NCBI GenBank assembly: GCA_014905825.1
Contig: JACGCN010000013.1
Coordinates: 186,001-250,000 of the forward strand
Source: Lyophyllum atratum
Lineage: Eukaryota > Basidiomycota > Agaricomycetes > Agaricales > Lyophyllaceae
Direction of reading: 5' to 3'
DNA: 64,000 nucleotides
In this document: in pieces, positions 23,344 through 36,300 of the stretch
How positions within the stretch are numbered: the first letter of the stretch is position 1
Layout: every line of letters starts with the position of its first letter
The notes under the pieces: model-generated
Told to the model about the DNA's origin: nothing
The model's input: the letters and a program-made list of their open reading frames with translations, nothing else
Database searches by the model: none
Position numbers and translations under genes: made by a program

Positions 23344-23813
23344 GAGTGATATTTTTCTGTGCCTAAACGCGATGGTGAGGAGTCCGCGCTAGAGCATCAG
23401 CTCTCTGAGCGTCATGGTTGAGCTTGACAATGGCAGTCGATGTTCGCAAGGGGAACAGGTTCGCGTCCATGCAGAAACCGAGACTTCAGGTTGACAGACA
23501 GAAAGATTCTCATCACACCGCATGCCGTTCGATTCCTGCTACTTCAGTAGTAGGTTTTACCTTGGAAACAGATCACGTTCCGCATCGAGATTCTAGTAGG
23601 AATCAGCGTCACTTGTTGGCCAACCTCTCTCTTGCTTCTTAGTTTCTGTCCCAGTTTTACGGACCCGCTGGGTCACCAGAGCCATGGCTTGAGCCGCTTG
23701 CTGTCGAGATCCACAACAAAGGATAGGAATTTTGCGAGACGTTCTCGTTGGCATTAGAGCATATGAAAATACACAACAGATATACAGGGATCTGTACCGC
23801 AAGTCAGCATTGT
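23344..23813. other. Intergenic, about 470 bp
   Basis: Between two broken genes. No feature recognised. Confidence 0.4.
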
Positions 23814-24330
23814 CTATCTATCTGAAAATTGCAACACAGACCTTGCAGCGAACACCTCCGAATTCTTATCACTCCCATCCGACTTAGAATCACCTGAGTA
23901 ATAACATAAAGAAACAGGGTTAGAAGAAAAAAAGCTTTGCCCAGTCGCCGGATCATAAACCCTCTCAAACGGGCGAAGCAGCCTCGGCCTTTCCAACTCC
24001 CTATACCGCTCTAACGTCCTTGCCGCTTTTCTCACTTGATCTTATCATACTTTGGAGAAAAACCCCGTCCAGCGCTTGGTCTTGCAGTCCTTGAACCACT
24101 CGTGCATGCCTATGACGGCAGCCTCACATGAGGCGCGGAGCTTTGTCGAAGATGATGTGAGAATGGGCACGAGTGAATCGAAGTCGTGGTCGTGCTGGAC
24201 TTAGCGCTCGCGGATGCGCTTTTGTAGCCGGGTGTAGTGGCCGTGGTACCCTGCTTTCTCGTCTGCGGCGGATTCGGCAGAGTCGATTTCGGCGAGCATA
24301 GCGTTGGTGTTGTTCTCGAAGATCAGGAAC
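23814..24330 (-). pseudogene. Coding relic of unknown Agaricomycete family
   Basis: Minus-strand coding-like sequence: AFLIFENNTNAMLAEIDSAE, SAADEKAGYHGHY and TRLQKRIRER, followed by an in-frame TAA where CAA would continue VQHDHDFDSLVPILTSSSTK and MHEWFKDCKTKRW. After a likely intron comes RTLERYRELERPRLLRPFE then RVYDPATGQ. The helical pattern resembles a widespread but unnamed mushroom family. The stop at about 24196 and missing N-terminus suggest a pseudogene. No function can be given. Confidence 0.4.
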
Positions 24331-25773
24331 GCGTGAAGGCCGCTGGTAAGTTGTCAGTATGTTGGTATGTATACTGGGGTTCGGAGGTCGTCTGGGCCAA
24401 GTCGTCTGATTGAAATTTCGAAATGCTTGGGAAGGTAGGCCCTAAGCATGCCGAGAGCGACTGTTCCAACAAAAAAGAACGCGCCGTATACGGCGAGGTC
24501 CTGTACAGGAGAGATGTTAACACTTCCTACTCCCCAAAACATGATTTTCAGACCCAGGATCAACTCCAACATGAAACAAGAGCGTGAAATCGAATTGGAG
24601 GTCCCGTATCGAGGTGGTAAGCAGTGAAGAACAGCAAGCTGGAAAGTAGCAGGTTTCTGCGGCGATAGCGCGCGTCCACAGCTTATGATAAGGATTCTAG
24701 AGGGCGCAGATCAGTTTGTCAGATTTAGAAGTCCGCCGGCCGGCACACACTTTCGGGGTTCAAAAAGAGGGCTGTCCAGGTTCTGTTGCCATAGGAATCG
24801 ACTCGGATTGATGAGAGCTTCCAGGAGAGCTGAAGCTCTTGTTCAAATTCTTATTTTTAAGAAAAATTGATACCCCAAATCTGGATTTTGGACCCTTAAG
24901 GGTCTAGATGTCCCTGGATTTCCTTATTTGGTGTTATCTTATCAGTTGATAAGCTAGCAGGGTTCATCGTACGACCGTGATTACTTTCGATTCACGACAC
25001 TAGCGGGTACCCACTGATACGAGGGACATTTATAAACCATAACTCAGCCTGCATGGCAGGATTATCTGTGAACCTGGTGTGAATCCTGACCTCCAGAGGC
25101 TCGCTGCTGTTTCGCTTGTCACCGTCTTGTCACACGCTTTTGTGGGCTTTGCCATATGCCGCAGGACGACTCGTTTCGGCCTCCCTACAGTTGAGTTTTT
25201 TTCGCCCAAAATCTGGATTTTAGTCACGTGATAGGCGAAATATCGGACATTCCATTTTTATGCGTATTCTATATAGTTTCCTTCCTAGAAAAAAAGTAGG
25301 AGCCCTCAACGTCAAAATTGGGACCTGCCCTGACGGGCCGCTTCTTAGCGTTGAACACTGTACAAACCCGTCGTCAGGCCCTAATTTCTCCCTTGACCCT
25401 GAATGTTGTCGATGAGGGGTGTCCTCCCTATATGGGGTCCCAAGATATTGAGAGCAGAACTCACCTCCCATTGGACTGCTGTGGTTATCAAATTTATCTT
25501 CATGGGCTTTACGGTGCACGGTGGCAGCGTCGCCTACTGCCGTCGAGTCGAGGCTCGTTCATCCCGTGCACTGCAAATAGAAAAAGTTGAATGATCACGG
25601 GCCATACATAGGGGATGTATGTCACTGTGGTCATGGAGACCCAGGAGTTGCTACGCATCAATTTTCACGGAAGTTCGATGTGCGCATATCCACCATCAGC
25701 GAACTGAAACGCGCAAACATGACACCAACGCGGCACAGCCCACGCGCGAGACGCGTGGCACATCCCCAAGCCC
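24331..25773. other. Intergenic, about 1.44 kb
   Basis: No gene recognised. The motif AAATCTGGATTTT occurs near 24880 and again at about 25209, in AT-rich surroundings on either side of a GC-richer segment. This may be a decayed mobile-element boundary, but no terminal repeat or target duplication was found. Confidence 0.35.
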
Positions 25774-25824
25774 TATAAAGCCCCTGCAGCGAAGGCATGA
25801 ATCCCCAGAGCCGGTCTCTTCAAG
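25774..25824 (+). promoter_or_regulatory. Core promoter and leader block, copy D
   Basis: A TATAAAGC box at 25774-25781 and CAGAGCCGGTCTCTTCA at 25806-25822, 29-45 bases before the ATG. Confidence 0.6.
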
Positions 25825-25850
25825 CAACAACAAACCACCCACGATCCATC

Positions 25851-26128
25851 ATGAAATTCTCCGCTGCCATTCTCCTCGTCCTCCCCGTCGTCCTCACCAG
25901 CTGGACCGCCATGGCGAGACCCCAACGCCTCCAGGCGCGCGAGTTCGACGACGTCGAAGCTGTGTCGGCAAGGGACTTCGAGCCGGAAACTCTCAACGCG
26001 AGACGCGCTTGTAAGACTTCTAAGGATTGTGAGTTTCTTTACAATTGCTCTTGATTCTGCGATCTGGGGGTTGACCGTGGCGGCGTGTAGGTCTTGGAAT
26101 GATCTGTATCAATGGCGTTTGCCAGTAA
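25851..26128 (+). CDS. Secreted cysteine-peptide precursor, copy D
   Basis: Exons 25851-26028 and 26091-26128, 71 residues. The signal peptide starts MKFSAAILLVLPVVLTSW. The pro-region has LQAREFDDVEAVSARDFEPE, LNARR gives the dibasic site, and the four-cysteine tail has the same protein sequence as copy C. The intron is in the second Cys codon as in A, B, E and F. Its exon 1 also contains a good unused donor (T then GTAAGA) exactly where copy C is spliced. A decayed 3' block is visible at about 26215-26310. Function unknown. Confidence 0.82.
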
Positions 26129-26869
26129 ACGACTTCGGTAGACACTTGTTATCGAAAATCGTGAGTATTTTTCTCCATAGAAGCGTTTGAGTTCGAGCTT
26201 ACAAGCGTTGCTTCGCCAGGTGCATACTGATAGGGGGAGAATTGGCGGTACATAGTGTGTTTGTCTGTTACGATAGCCGGCCCAATGTCAATCAGATTTG
26301 TTGCTCCCGTATCGCGTCTTTGCATGCGTTCCGGATGTGTGGTGTCAGAGCAACTTCAAGTTGAGGAGTACTGCGTGATCATCAGTGCTGCTTGAGACAA
26401 CCCTCACCGCTGTCGCATCTTTTGCAGTGATAGTGAGGCGGACTGAACTTTTCATAGTGTTCGAAAACCACGCGCAGCTCTGGTCAGCCCGAGGAAGTGA
26501 AATGATACGGCAGTGGAGCGTCAGCCACTGAGAAATGAACCTGAATGAATGCCAGGGAGTCTGAAAAACCACCCCTTCGCTTCAACCAGTATCGTAGCTC
26601 CGATTCAAAAGCCGAGTCCACTTGCATGAGTTTTGTTCGTCGATGTTAACAACGAACGACGGCGTTCAAGGCAAGGGTCCTCGAAGTTCGGATCTTATCG
26701 ACAATGATGCCACGTGATCAGCACGCAGCTTGCCTCTCCCCATCGCTCCCCCACGACAGACAGCGACCATGACGCTGGAATGATTTAACGCTCCTGAGGA
26801 CCTGGAGCATCTAGTAATAGTATACTGCTATTCAGTTCTTTCTCACCAATACTATCCCTAATAGCGAGA
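26129..26869. other. Intergenic, about 740 bp
   Basis: Holds the 3' block of copy D (about 26215-26310) and the promoter of the lipid kinase gene. No other feature. Confidence 0.5.
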
Positions 26870-29800
26870 ATGGTCGCGCAAAAGCCTCTTCCAGCGCTAC
26901 CACAGCTCGCGGAGCTCTCGATCAACGCCAGGCAACATCGAGCTCGTCTCATTCGCCAATTCCTGTCCGACGTCCATGAATCTGGCATAGAAACCAGACG
27001 GGAAGAGTGGGTTGATGTCTTTGAAGAGGTGCTGGACGAGCTGGGGATGTGTCTCACTAAGGGTCGGTGGCTAGATGGTGTGAGGAAATGGAGAGAGCAG
27101 CAGAGGAAGGCGAGGAAGCGGGAGCGAGAGGTGGAGGGAGAATCGCGACGCCAGGATACTGTGAAGGCCAAGAAGCAAGTTAAAACGCAGGACAAGGGTG
27201 AAACTGTGAAACAGGCCGAGTCAGCGCCGAGTTCGGCGCGCTCGTCAATAGAGCTGCCTCCAATGGCGTTGGTAGCGCCCAAGCCAGACGAACAGCGTTT
27301 CCTGCTGTGTGTCGCGCCGCCAGGCACACGGACGCCCACCGAGGATAGTGGTTTCGATGTGGTGTCTAGGAATGTTGGGTGTACCTTCACACCAGGAATG
27401 TATGCGCATTCGGATGCGGAGGACCTCACGATCCTTTTTGGCGATAAAGGTTCATAATTTCTCACTTTCGTATACATTAATATTGACGCGTTTTCATTAG
27501 AATCTAGCTCTGTCAACTCAGTCGGCGGGACATTCACCTTTAAAGGCATAGCTGCGCGTACAGAGTATGAGCACCTCGTCAACGTCCTTCGCCTGGCGAC
27601 CTATGCCCACCTCGGACTCATGCTCGAACAGCAACTCCTCGCCGATTCCAACATCACCCTGACCTTTCCCCGCCCCAAGCTCCCCCTTGCACCACCCTCA
27701 GCACCGCCCACGTGGTCTACCTCCTCCACATCCATCGACCAACGCATCAAGAAACCCGCAACATCATCACCCTCTTTCCTCCCGCCCAGCATCTTCTCCT
27801 TCTTCTCCAAGTCGAGCATAGGCCAGCGCGCCAGCTCAGCATTGCCCCGCCTCGGCGGCGATCACAGCACCCCGTCCTCTCCCAGCGCGCCCGCCCGCAC
27901 GTCTGGCGAACATAGCGGTGGCCTCGGCAGCAGCTTCCGCTTCTCCATCCTCGGGAAGAAACCCGCTGTAGAGACGGACACGGCCGGGAAGCCGAAGACA
28001 CCATTCAAGCGGACACTCGACGAGCTCGAGGAGAAGGCAGACCTGCTCTCCACATCGCCCGGCGTGCGATTCGACCCCCCGCCACTCATCGTCAGCCTCG
28101 CCGAACGGGAGACCGAGAACGGGCTCCGGTTGAGGGCCGATGAGAGAACAGCGCTGGGGTGCGTGCTTGGGTGGGAGGGCAAGAGTAACCTGGCACGGGG
28201 GATGACGGGGACCGTGGGGTTCGTGCGGCAGCAGGGCATCGAGGTGCTGGAGGTGCACCGGGTGCCCGACCTCGCAGCGGCTGTTGAGATGGAGGCGGGC
28301 GTCGGGCAGAGGTTGGCGGTCTGCGGGTCCCCTGCATGGCGGACGTATCGGTACTATGCAAAGGAAGATGAGGATGTGTCGCTGGGTGCGATGGTGATGG
28401 AGCTTTCGGAGAGCGCGGGGAGGCCGTGTGAGGTGGCGAAGTGTCAACATTTGATCGGGGTGCATGAGACGAGGCTTAGTCACGGACCGGTGAGGGTGAA
28501 TATCGGTGTAGAGGAAATGCATGAAGAGGAGAAGGCGGAGAAGGTGGGGAAGGAAGGGAGGGTTGAGATATGGGAGAGCTGCGCGACGTGCGGGGCATGC
28601 TCGACCCGGCGCGAGATGTCCGATGGGACCTAGTACGCGTGACTTCCACTTCACATAGGGCTGCTTGTGCTGACGCCCATCCATAGCCTCCTCTCCTTCG
28701 GCAAGTTCCTCGAGCTCCTCATCTATTCCCCGATATTCCAAAGGCCTAGTTCTACGTATTGCCCACACACGGACCGCTTCAATATCCGCCGGCACTTTGG
28801 CACGCGTAAGCGCACCATCACATTCGCCTGTGCGCCGGTGGAGGATGTTTTCGAGCTGCGCGTGCCGGCGCTCCAGATTACACGCGGGGAGGGCGTTCCC
28901 CGTGATTCTTCGTCGTCGCAGACGAGTAATAGTGGGGGGAGCATCGAGCAGAGAGAGGAGGAGCAGGAAAAAAGGGAGCTGAGACGGGAGATACGAAGGT
29001 GGTGGGAGGGCGTGGCGGACTATCTTGATAAGCTTGTGCGTATATCTCGTTTCTCACTGCGTGGTTGGAGGCTGAATAGAGTAACAGGAGGCGGTGTTTG
29101 CAGGCGGCGAGGAAGCGAGTGGATCGGGAAAACCGAAGTCCAAGGCTCTGCCCCGCCTTCCATCGTCAGGTCAAGACTACAGGGATGAAGATTCACCTCG
29201 CATGTCCGCTACACCCTCCGCGGCCAGTTCACCTCTCCGCTCCACCGTCCCACCGGCTCCTCCATCCACACCCGCTCATGAAGTGATAGCACGCCAGCCC
29301 GCCGTGCAAGAGCAGGATGACCCCCTGCAGCGCCTCGAGAGCCTACGGCAGACCTTCCACTGCGCGGAGCAGTCATTGTACGCTCAACTCGCCCGTACAG
29401 ACAAGGCGGGACTTAACGACGTTCGGCGGTCTTTCGCCGCCACCGCGAAGGGCGCCGAGAAACGGCTTTGTGCATGGCAGAAGAAGCATCTGAATGGAGT
29501 TGAGGGTTTGGAGTGGAAGGGGGCGGAGGAGCCGGAGTGGTGGAAGCCGGGGTGCCATGCGTTGCCTGGGAGTGATGTGATCGTGCGGGAGGATGATTTG
29601 GGGAGTATCATTGCGTTCACCCTCAGGTTCGTTGTGTGCTGTTATTCTATTCTGAGGATTTCAGGCTTATCGTGTCATCTTAGTTCGCCGGACTATCAGC
29701 GCGAACTGAGCAATATGTCCTCCATCCGCTCAACTTCGACGTCACCCCAAGCTCCACAGTTGAATACACCAGCAGCAGAAGGTTCAGAGACGCAGCATTC

Positions 29801-31848
29801 AGATCAATCCAACACACCCTCCTCCTTCTTTTCCTCCGCCATGAAATACAAAGTCTTCACTCCGTCCTCGCGAAAGCAGCCCGATCCAGACCACGACGAT
29901 AACGATACAATCTGGGACACGCCCGAACTCTTCTCCTCCGTCATCTCCCGCAAGGAGCACCCGCGCGACGTCACCTCCTCCCTCCTCTCCATCCGCGAGG
30001 TCCTCCGCCGGGAACAGAAGTCGCCCGCCCCCGACGCATCTCGGTTCGGCAGCTTGGGGAAAGGGCCGGCCCCGCCGTCCGCGTGGGCGAAGCCGGACGT
30101 CGCGGTTAGCAAGGACGAGGCGGATGGCAGGGTGTCTGCGGAGCATCCGGAGGGAGCGGGGAAGATATTGCATGAGTATGAGTTGATGTCGGCTGAGGCG
30201 TCAAGGCCGACGTCCAGGGCTTCGAATCGCATTCCGGGGCTTGAGAATATGGAGGCGCATATACAAAGGGGGGATGCGTCGTCGGTCGTTTCGGAGGGGA
30301 GTGATGCGACGGTTGGGAAGGGGAACTCGAAGGACGTGGGGGAGAGTACGCGTAAATCGTCGAATGGGGAACAGCAGCCGCCACCACCGCCTCCGAAGGA
30401 CGAGCGACATATGCAGCGCGAGGGGGAACAGCCGGGGAAGGAGCAGGAACGTGCAAGGGAGGTGTCGAATGCGACGTCGTCGTCGTCTTCATTGACGAAT
30501 ACGCTGACGAGTGGGCTGAGCAGCGCTATGCGGTACATGCTGCATAGTGGTCAAAGCAATTCTGGGGCGGCGGCGGATGCGTTGCGGTCGGTTTCGCCAT
30601 TCCCAGGACAGAAGGCACATCATGGGCTGCTGTCGCTTGACGCTGCGGGGGTGGATGAGCGGCCGCACATCAAGTATGACTGGACGGTCGGGAAAAGGCT
30701 CAAGTTCAGCTGTACGGTGTACTATGCGAAGCAGTTCGATCTTTTACGGCGCAGGTGTGCGGTAGATGAGATTTATGGGAGGAGTTTGAGGCATAGTGAG
30801 AATTGGGCGGCGGAGGGAGGGAAGAGTCGTTCGAATTTCTGGAAGACGGCTGATGATCGGTTCATCATTAAGACACTGGTGGATGCGTGGAACGTTGCTG
30901 ATTTGTGAGCTCCCTCGATATCTGGATCCTGTAAGATTTTGCTGACGCTTTTGTTTACGATGGAAGGCAAGTGTTGATTGACCTTGGACCGTCCTATTTC
31001 CGGTATATGGATACTACGGCGAACAGGCCGAGTGTCCTCACGAAAATGCTGGGGTTTTATACAATCGAGGTCCGGAATCTGGAGACGGGCGCTATTCATT
31101 CGAAGAACGACCTCCTCGTCATGGAGAATGTGTTCTACAACCAGAAGGTGACGAAGACGTTCGACTTGAAGGGGATACAGGGCCGCAAGGTTAAGCCTTC
31201 CAGTGGTTTCAAAGTGGCGCAGAACCCGAAGACACTGTACGATGGAGAGTGGCTCGAAGGTACGTGAAACTGTTTGCGAGCGGAGGGATCGGACTTCATT
31301 CTGTTGTTTGGTAGATCAACTGAAGTTTTTGATGTTGGTTCGCCCCCATTCCAAGCATGTACTTCATACAGCAGTCAAGAGCGATGCCGAGTTCCTTACG
31401 AAGGGTAATATCATGGATTACTCGTAAGTGCTAGAGTGCCTTCACCAGGTTCCTTCGTTGAATCTTGATGTCTAGCCTTCTCGTCGGTGTCAACGAGGAG
31501 GCTAAAGTCATTGCTTGCGGGCTTGTGGACACCATTGGTATGTTCCGACGCCCCTTGGTCAATATTGATGAACGACTACTTTTCAGGGAGCTACACGTTT
31601 GCCAAGACACTCGAGTATAAGGCGAAGCAGGGGCTTACCTCCGGCAAAGAAATCACAGTCATACCGCCCATTGAATATCAGGAGCGATTCGTCAGCGCCC
31701 TGGAGGGTTATTTCTTACCTTGTCCTGGTTTGTCTTTCGTTTTTCCGATATAATTCCTCGCTCACTCTAATATTTAGATAAATGGTCGAAGCCCGTAGGG
31801 GATAACAGGGTAGTAAGCGACCCAGGCCTTCTCCCGAGTGTTTTGTAG
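26870..31848 (+). CDS. Fab1/PIKfyve-like phosphatidylinositol-3-phosphate 5-kinase, no FYVE
   Basis: Would phosphorylate PI3P to PI(3,5)P2 on endosome or vacuole membranes. Ten exons (26870-27449, 27501-28632, 28687-29039, 29104-29626, 29684-30904, 30967-31259, 31315-31423, 31476-31537, 31587-31727, 31778-31848) give 1494 residues in frame. The middle part matches the Fab1 CCT/chaperonin-like region (VGGTFTFKGIAARTEYEHL; then LLSFGKFLELLIYSP). The C-terminal quarter is the PIP-kinase domain: DRFIIKTL, GPSYFRYM, MLGFYTIEV, TFDLKGIQGR, GNIMDYSLLVGVN, GLVDTIGSYTFAKTLEYKAK, then EYQERFVSALEGYF. No FYVE zinc finger is present, so it is a short Fab1-like form. Donor choice at 29036 or 29040 is ambiguous; only GTATAT at 29040 keeps the frame. 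Confidence 0.87.
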
Positions 31849-33241
31849 CCTTCGTCGTGGATGACTCTTATGAATTGCGACGTTCTATTTTATTGATATA
31901 ACTTATTCGGACGATGTAACGTAGACTTTTGTACCAGGTATCCACTCCTATAATAGAGCCCATAGCATTTCGGATTACGTGGGGTGCTTATACTAAGTTT
32001 CCCTGTGACTGAGGCTTGCCTGCCCGTATTCGCCCTGCTTTTTGTTGGTTCGTGATTCATCAGTCCACCTCGATCGGCCGAGGCAAAGTGGGTGGGTAAC
32101 TTATCTAGTGATTTGTAACCCTGCAGTGGGATGCTACAAGTTGTCATAGAATCTGCCCGATGAGGTTCAATAATTGTTCTTGATCATTTTTACCAGTCGT
32201 CTGGTGACGTTCTCCAGAACCTAACTCCCATCTATCTACTGATGCTGACATATTAGCCTTCTCGCCTTCTCTCCACTCTTTTTGCATTTGTAAACGATTA
32301 AACTTCAGTGTCACCATCGACCACCTCCGCTTTTCGAAGAACCGCTAGCGTCCAGTTACATGGCTAGTTATTGAATATTGAGACCTCAACAATCTTCTTT
32401 CAAATCTCGTTCAGAGCGCTTCAAACAATTACCCGCGCGTCTTCTATCGCCATGGTACATATCTCGGAGCCAATCTACATGTACACACTGCTGATTGCCT
32501 TAGTGGAGCAAAGGCTTCTCTTCATAGCCTGTGCCACTCCCATGCATCCCATTTGAATGCCATCAAAAATCATGTTGCGGGCGCTTTCTCACTTCAGTGC
32601 CACTGGCTAAGTCAGCAACGGCCAACATATCAATACGTCGACCCACATCTGACATGACAAGGTACTACGCTCGGCATAATTGTTTAACCTTGCTTCTCGA
32701 GCTCAGAATGAGGTCAAAATACCACATACAGGGCATATCCTTCTCATGCGCCAATAAAGTGATATAGACCAGCCTTTTATATCTCGACTACCGTGTACTA
32801 GTCAACTGACTTATATCTCGTATCCACACCCTGGCCCCATCTCGCTCGTCCAACTTCGCGCCTCCCACCACGCCCACCATTGGCCTTCAACGTTGGTTCT
32901 TTACGTCTAGTCTCACGCTCCAGCTGCTTTATAGAACATGTGCTCCTGATCGGGCATGTCTAGCGTCACCTTCCCGCCGCCGATGTGTTAATTCTCCTCG
33001 GGCTTTTATATCATTTGACCCATGGCTCCCAGATTCCGAGCACTCTTCTCACCACATAATGACAGAAAATCCCATTATAATATAACCACCAGGACTCCGT
33101 GTGGAGACTTCAAGCTTAAAGGAGAACCTGAACTTTCGCGACGCCACCCATTTTCGCAGCCACGGCAGTATCATCTGACACGTTTTCTGATGAGCGTAGC
33201 CCCCAGCACAAGGATTAGCAGAAGTATTCCCTCGCTTTCAG
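31849..33241. other. Intergenic, about 1.4 kb
   Basis: Downstream of the lipid kinase and upstream of alcohol oxidase. No coding pattern or repeat recognised; it probably contains the alcohol oxidase upstream regulatory region. Confidence 0.5.
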
Positions 33242-33250
33242 TATAAAAAG
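33242..33250 (+). promoter_or_regulatory. TATA box of alcohol oxidase
   Basis: TATAAAAAG about 105 bases before the ATG, followed by a CT-rich stretch, as expected for a strongly expressed fungal gene. Confidence 0.55.
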
Positions 33251-33350
33251 CCTCCACATCCTTCTTCACTCCCAATTCCGAACTCAAGGTGCAAACTTTG
33301 GCCTCGCTTCCACTTACCACTCTTGTTCATATCGAAACTACTAACGCAAC

Positions 33351-36300
33351 ATGGGCCACCCCGAGGAAGTTGATGTCATTGTAGCGGGAGGCGGACCCGC
33401 AGGTCAGTTGTTTGACTGCTCCGCGGCTTCACCCCACCTGACGAAATTCTTTAGGATGCGTCGTCGCCGGAAGACTGGCGTATTCGGATCCAAACCTCAA
33501 GGTTATGCTCATTGAAGGCTAGTCTTCATACTGCTGAGTTCATAGCTGCTAAAGTAACCGGGTATGCTAATAGGCGGCGCAAACAACCGCGATGATCCTT
33601 GGGTCTACAGGTGCAGAAAAGACTGAATTCTCAGTTAGAAACATTGGTTTGACAAGGTGGGATCGCTCTAGGCCTGGTATTTACGTCAAGAACATGCAGA
33701 GAGATGGAGTGTAATTATATCTCTCTATTCTCTGGAGCTCTGCCTCTAATCTTATGTTTCTTCCTTTCCGACCTGTAGAAACGACAAGGCAACGTTCTAT
33801 ACGGATACCATGGAGTCATCCTACATGCGCGGGCGGAAGAGCATCGTCCCGTAAGCTCGTTTCAACCTTCAAATTGATACGTCGTGCTAAGACCTTCAAA
33901 GATGCGCGAACATCCTTGGTAGGTACCTCCTATTGCAGTCGGTGACGCGAATTGATCGGTTACGTGCACGAAGGCGGTGGAAGCAGGTTTGTACACCTTA
34001 TATATTACCTTGGGTGTCATGATTTATTGACTGTTCAATTTTAAGCATTAATTTCCAGGTTCGTATACCACCGTTAAGCTTGGAAGTATCTGACCATGGG
34101 GAACCGTCCTCTCTAGATGTACACCCGGGTCAGCTTTGCGATATCTTCATTTCCAGGGCAGACGTCATCTCATTGCTAACTTTCACCTTCAGGCGTCCGC
34201 ATCTGACTGGGGTAGGTCGGAAAGCTTCGATAATGACTCGGTACTAAGCCCAGCAATAATTTATTAGATGATTTCAAGACTCCCGGATGGACAGCTAAGG
34301 ACCTTCTCCCACTGATGAAACGTGTACGTAGATTCTCTTCCGTCAACTGCATTCCTGTGCATTAATCCAGGCCATCGCTATCTATAGTTGGAGAACTACC
34401 AGAAGCCGGCTAACAATGATACCCATGGGTATGACGGACCAATCGCCATCAGCAACGGGGGAACTATCACTGCTCTTGCCCAAGACTTTTTGCGTGCCTC
34501 CGACGCTGTTGGTGTCCCCTTCAGCGGTATGTCTCCTCCTTCCACAGAGATATGAACTTCGATGTTTAATTTAGCCTGCTCTTTGAATAGATGACCTCCA
34601 AGGCGCGTCTTCTGCTTTCTTCTTTGCATCAAGCATTGATCTGGGGTTGAAATAGATTTGGACACAGCGCATGCGTCTGAGATCTGGGCGAAGTATATCA
34701 ATAGGCACACTGGCAGACGCAGCGATGCTGCTACAGGTATTACTATCTTCTTACACTCGAGTCAATTTCTAATAATCTCCATGAACACAGCCTACGTCCA
34801 CAGCGTGATGGACGTCCAAACCAACCTCTATCTGCGCACGAACTCCCGCGTATCGCGCGTCATCTTCGAGGGCACCAAAGCCGTCGGGGTCGCTTACGTC
34901 CCTGCACGCAACCGGGTCAACAATGCTCAAGTCAAGGAGACTATTGTGCGCGCCCGCAAGTGCGTCGTCGTCAGTAGCGGTACGCTTGGAACTCCTCAGA
35001 TCTTGGAGCGTTCTGGTGTCGGCGCCAAGGACTTGCTGCAGAAATTGGATATCAAGGTCGTGAGCGATCTTCCTGGAGTTGGGTACGTTGCCATTCTCCC
35101 TTGTGGCTCCAGAGGTACTGAAAGCCTATCTTAGTGAACAATATCAGGATCATTACACCACCCTCTCGAGTAAGAACTAACGTTTCTGACATAGTCGCTT
35201 GCCTTGACTAATCTCGTTGTTCTGTGACGATCAGTCTACCGAGTTTCCAACGAATCTCACACGCTCGATGACTTCCTTCGAGGCGACAAGGAAACCCAGA
35301 AGGAGGTGATTAAATTGTTTGTCATGCACTTGAACACATCCATATACGCGTTACTAGCTCTTTGCTGAATGGGAAACAAGCCCTGAGAAAGCCAGACTCT
35401 CGTCAAATGCGATCGATGCTGGATTCAAGGTCCGTCATACCACTCCCGACTCCCAACCGTCTAAGACTTTGTCGTAGATTCGTCCTACAGAGGAGGAATT
35501 GAAAGAGATGGGGCCCGAATTCAATGAGCTGTGGAAGACGTACTTCAAGGATAAGCCTGACAAGCCGGTCATGTACGTCCTCTCCCTATCGTGCCTACAT
35601 TGCTGGGATTTCTGAACTCCTCATCCTGTAGGTTTGGCTCCATCGTCTCTGGAGGTAAAAGGCGCTAGTTCCCAACAGTAGTTGGGTGCACCACTGAATG
35701 CATTATTGCAGCGTACGCTGATCACTCTTTGCTCCCACCTGGGAAGTTCATGACTATGTACGTTCAACATGCCGTTTTCATCCTACCTTCGAACTCATAA
35801 CACTATTCTTCAGGTTCCAATACCTCGTAAGTCCTCATTTTAAGCTAGTATTGCTACTGCCACTATAGCGCCTAATTCTGTCCCAGGAATACCCCGCCAG
35901 TCGTGGAAAGGTCTGTCCCATCCGTACGCCAGTCATGCTTACCCTTATACTCGGAATAGATCCACATCAGCTCTGCAAACCCCTACAAGGAGCCGACCTT
36001 CGACAGCGGGTTCATGAACCACAAGGCAGACTTTGCGCCTATCCGGTGGAGCTACAAGAAGACGCGTGAAGTCGCCCGCAGGATGGACGGTACGTAACGA
36101 TGGCTTCCTTCTTTTTTCACCATGTTGACAGTACCACTAGCCTTCCGCGGCGAGCTCGCGTCGCACCACCCTCACTTCCACCCCGCCTCTCCTGCCGCTG
36201 CGCGCGATATCGATATCCAGACAGCTAAGCAGATGATGCCCAACGCCTTCACTGTCGGCATCCATATGGGTAAGTCTCACACATCCTCTTTGAGGAGATA

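Noticed and set aside
24860..25225. Mobile element bounded by the repeated AAATCTGGATTTT motif
   Set aside because: Only a short repeat; no transposase, long terminal repeat, inverted end or target duplication could be seen.
26785..27582. 265-codon minus-strand open frame
   Set aside because: Antisense shadow of exon 1 of the lipid kinase, with no recognised motif.
27836..28795. 319-codon minus-strand open frame opposite the lipid kinase
   Set aside because: Composition is Arg/Pro/His-rich with no domain, as expected from the antisense of a GC-rich coding exon; the plus strand has the conserved Fab1 motifs.
29804..30538. 244-codon minus-strand open frame
   Set aside because: Antisense of a low-complexity exon of the lipid kinase.
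26870..31848. Lipid kinase as a PI4P 5-kinase (Mss4 type)
   Set aside because: The CCT-like region (LLSFGKFLELL) before the kinase domain is specific to the Fab1/PIKfyve class.
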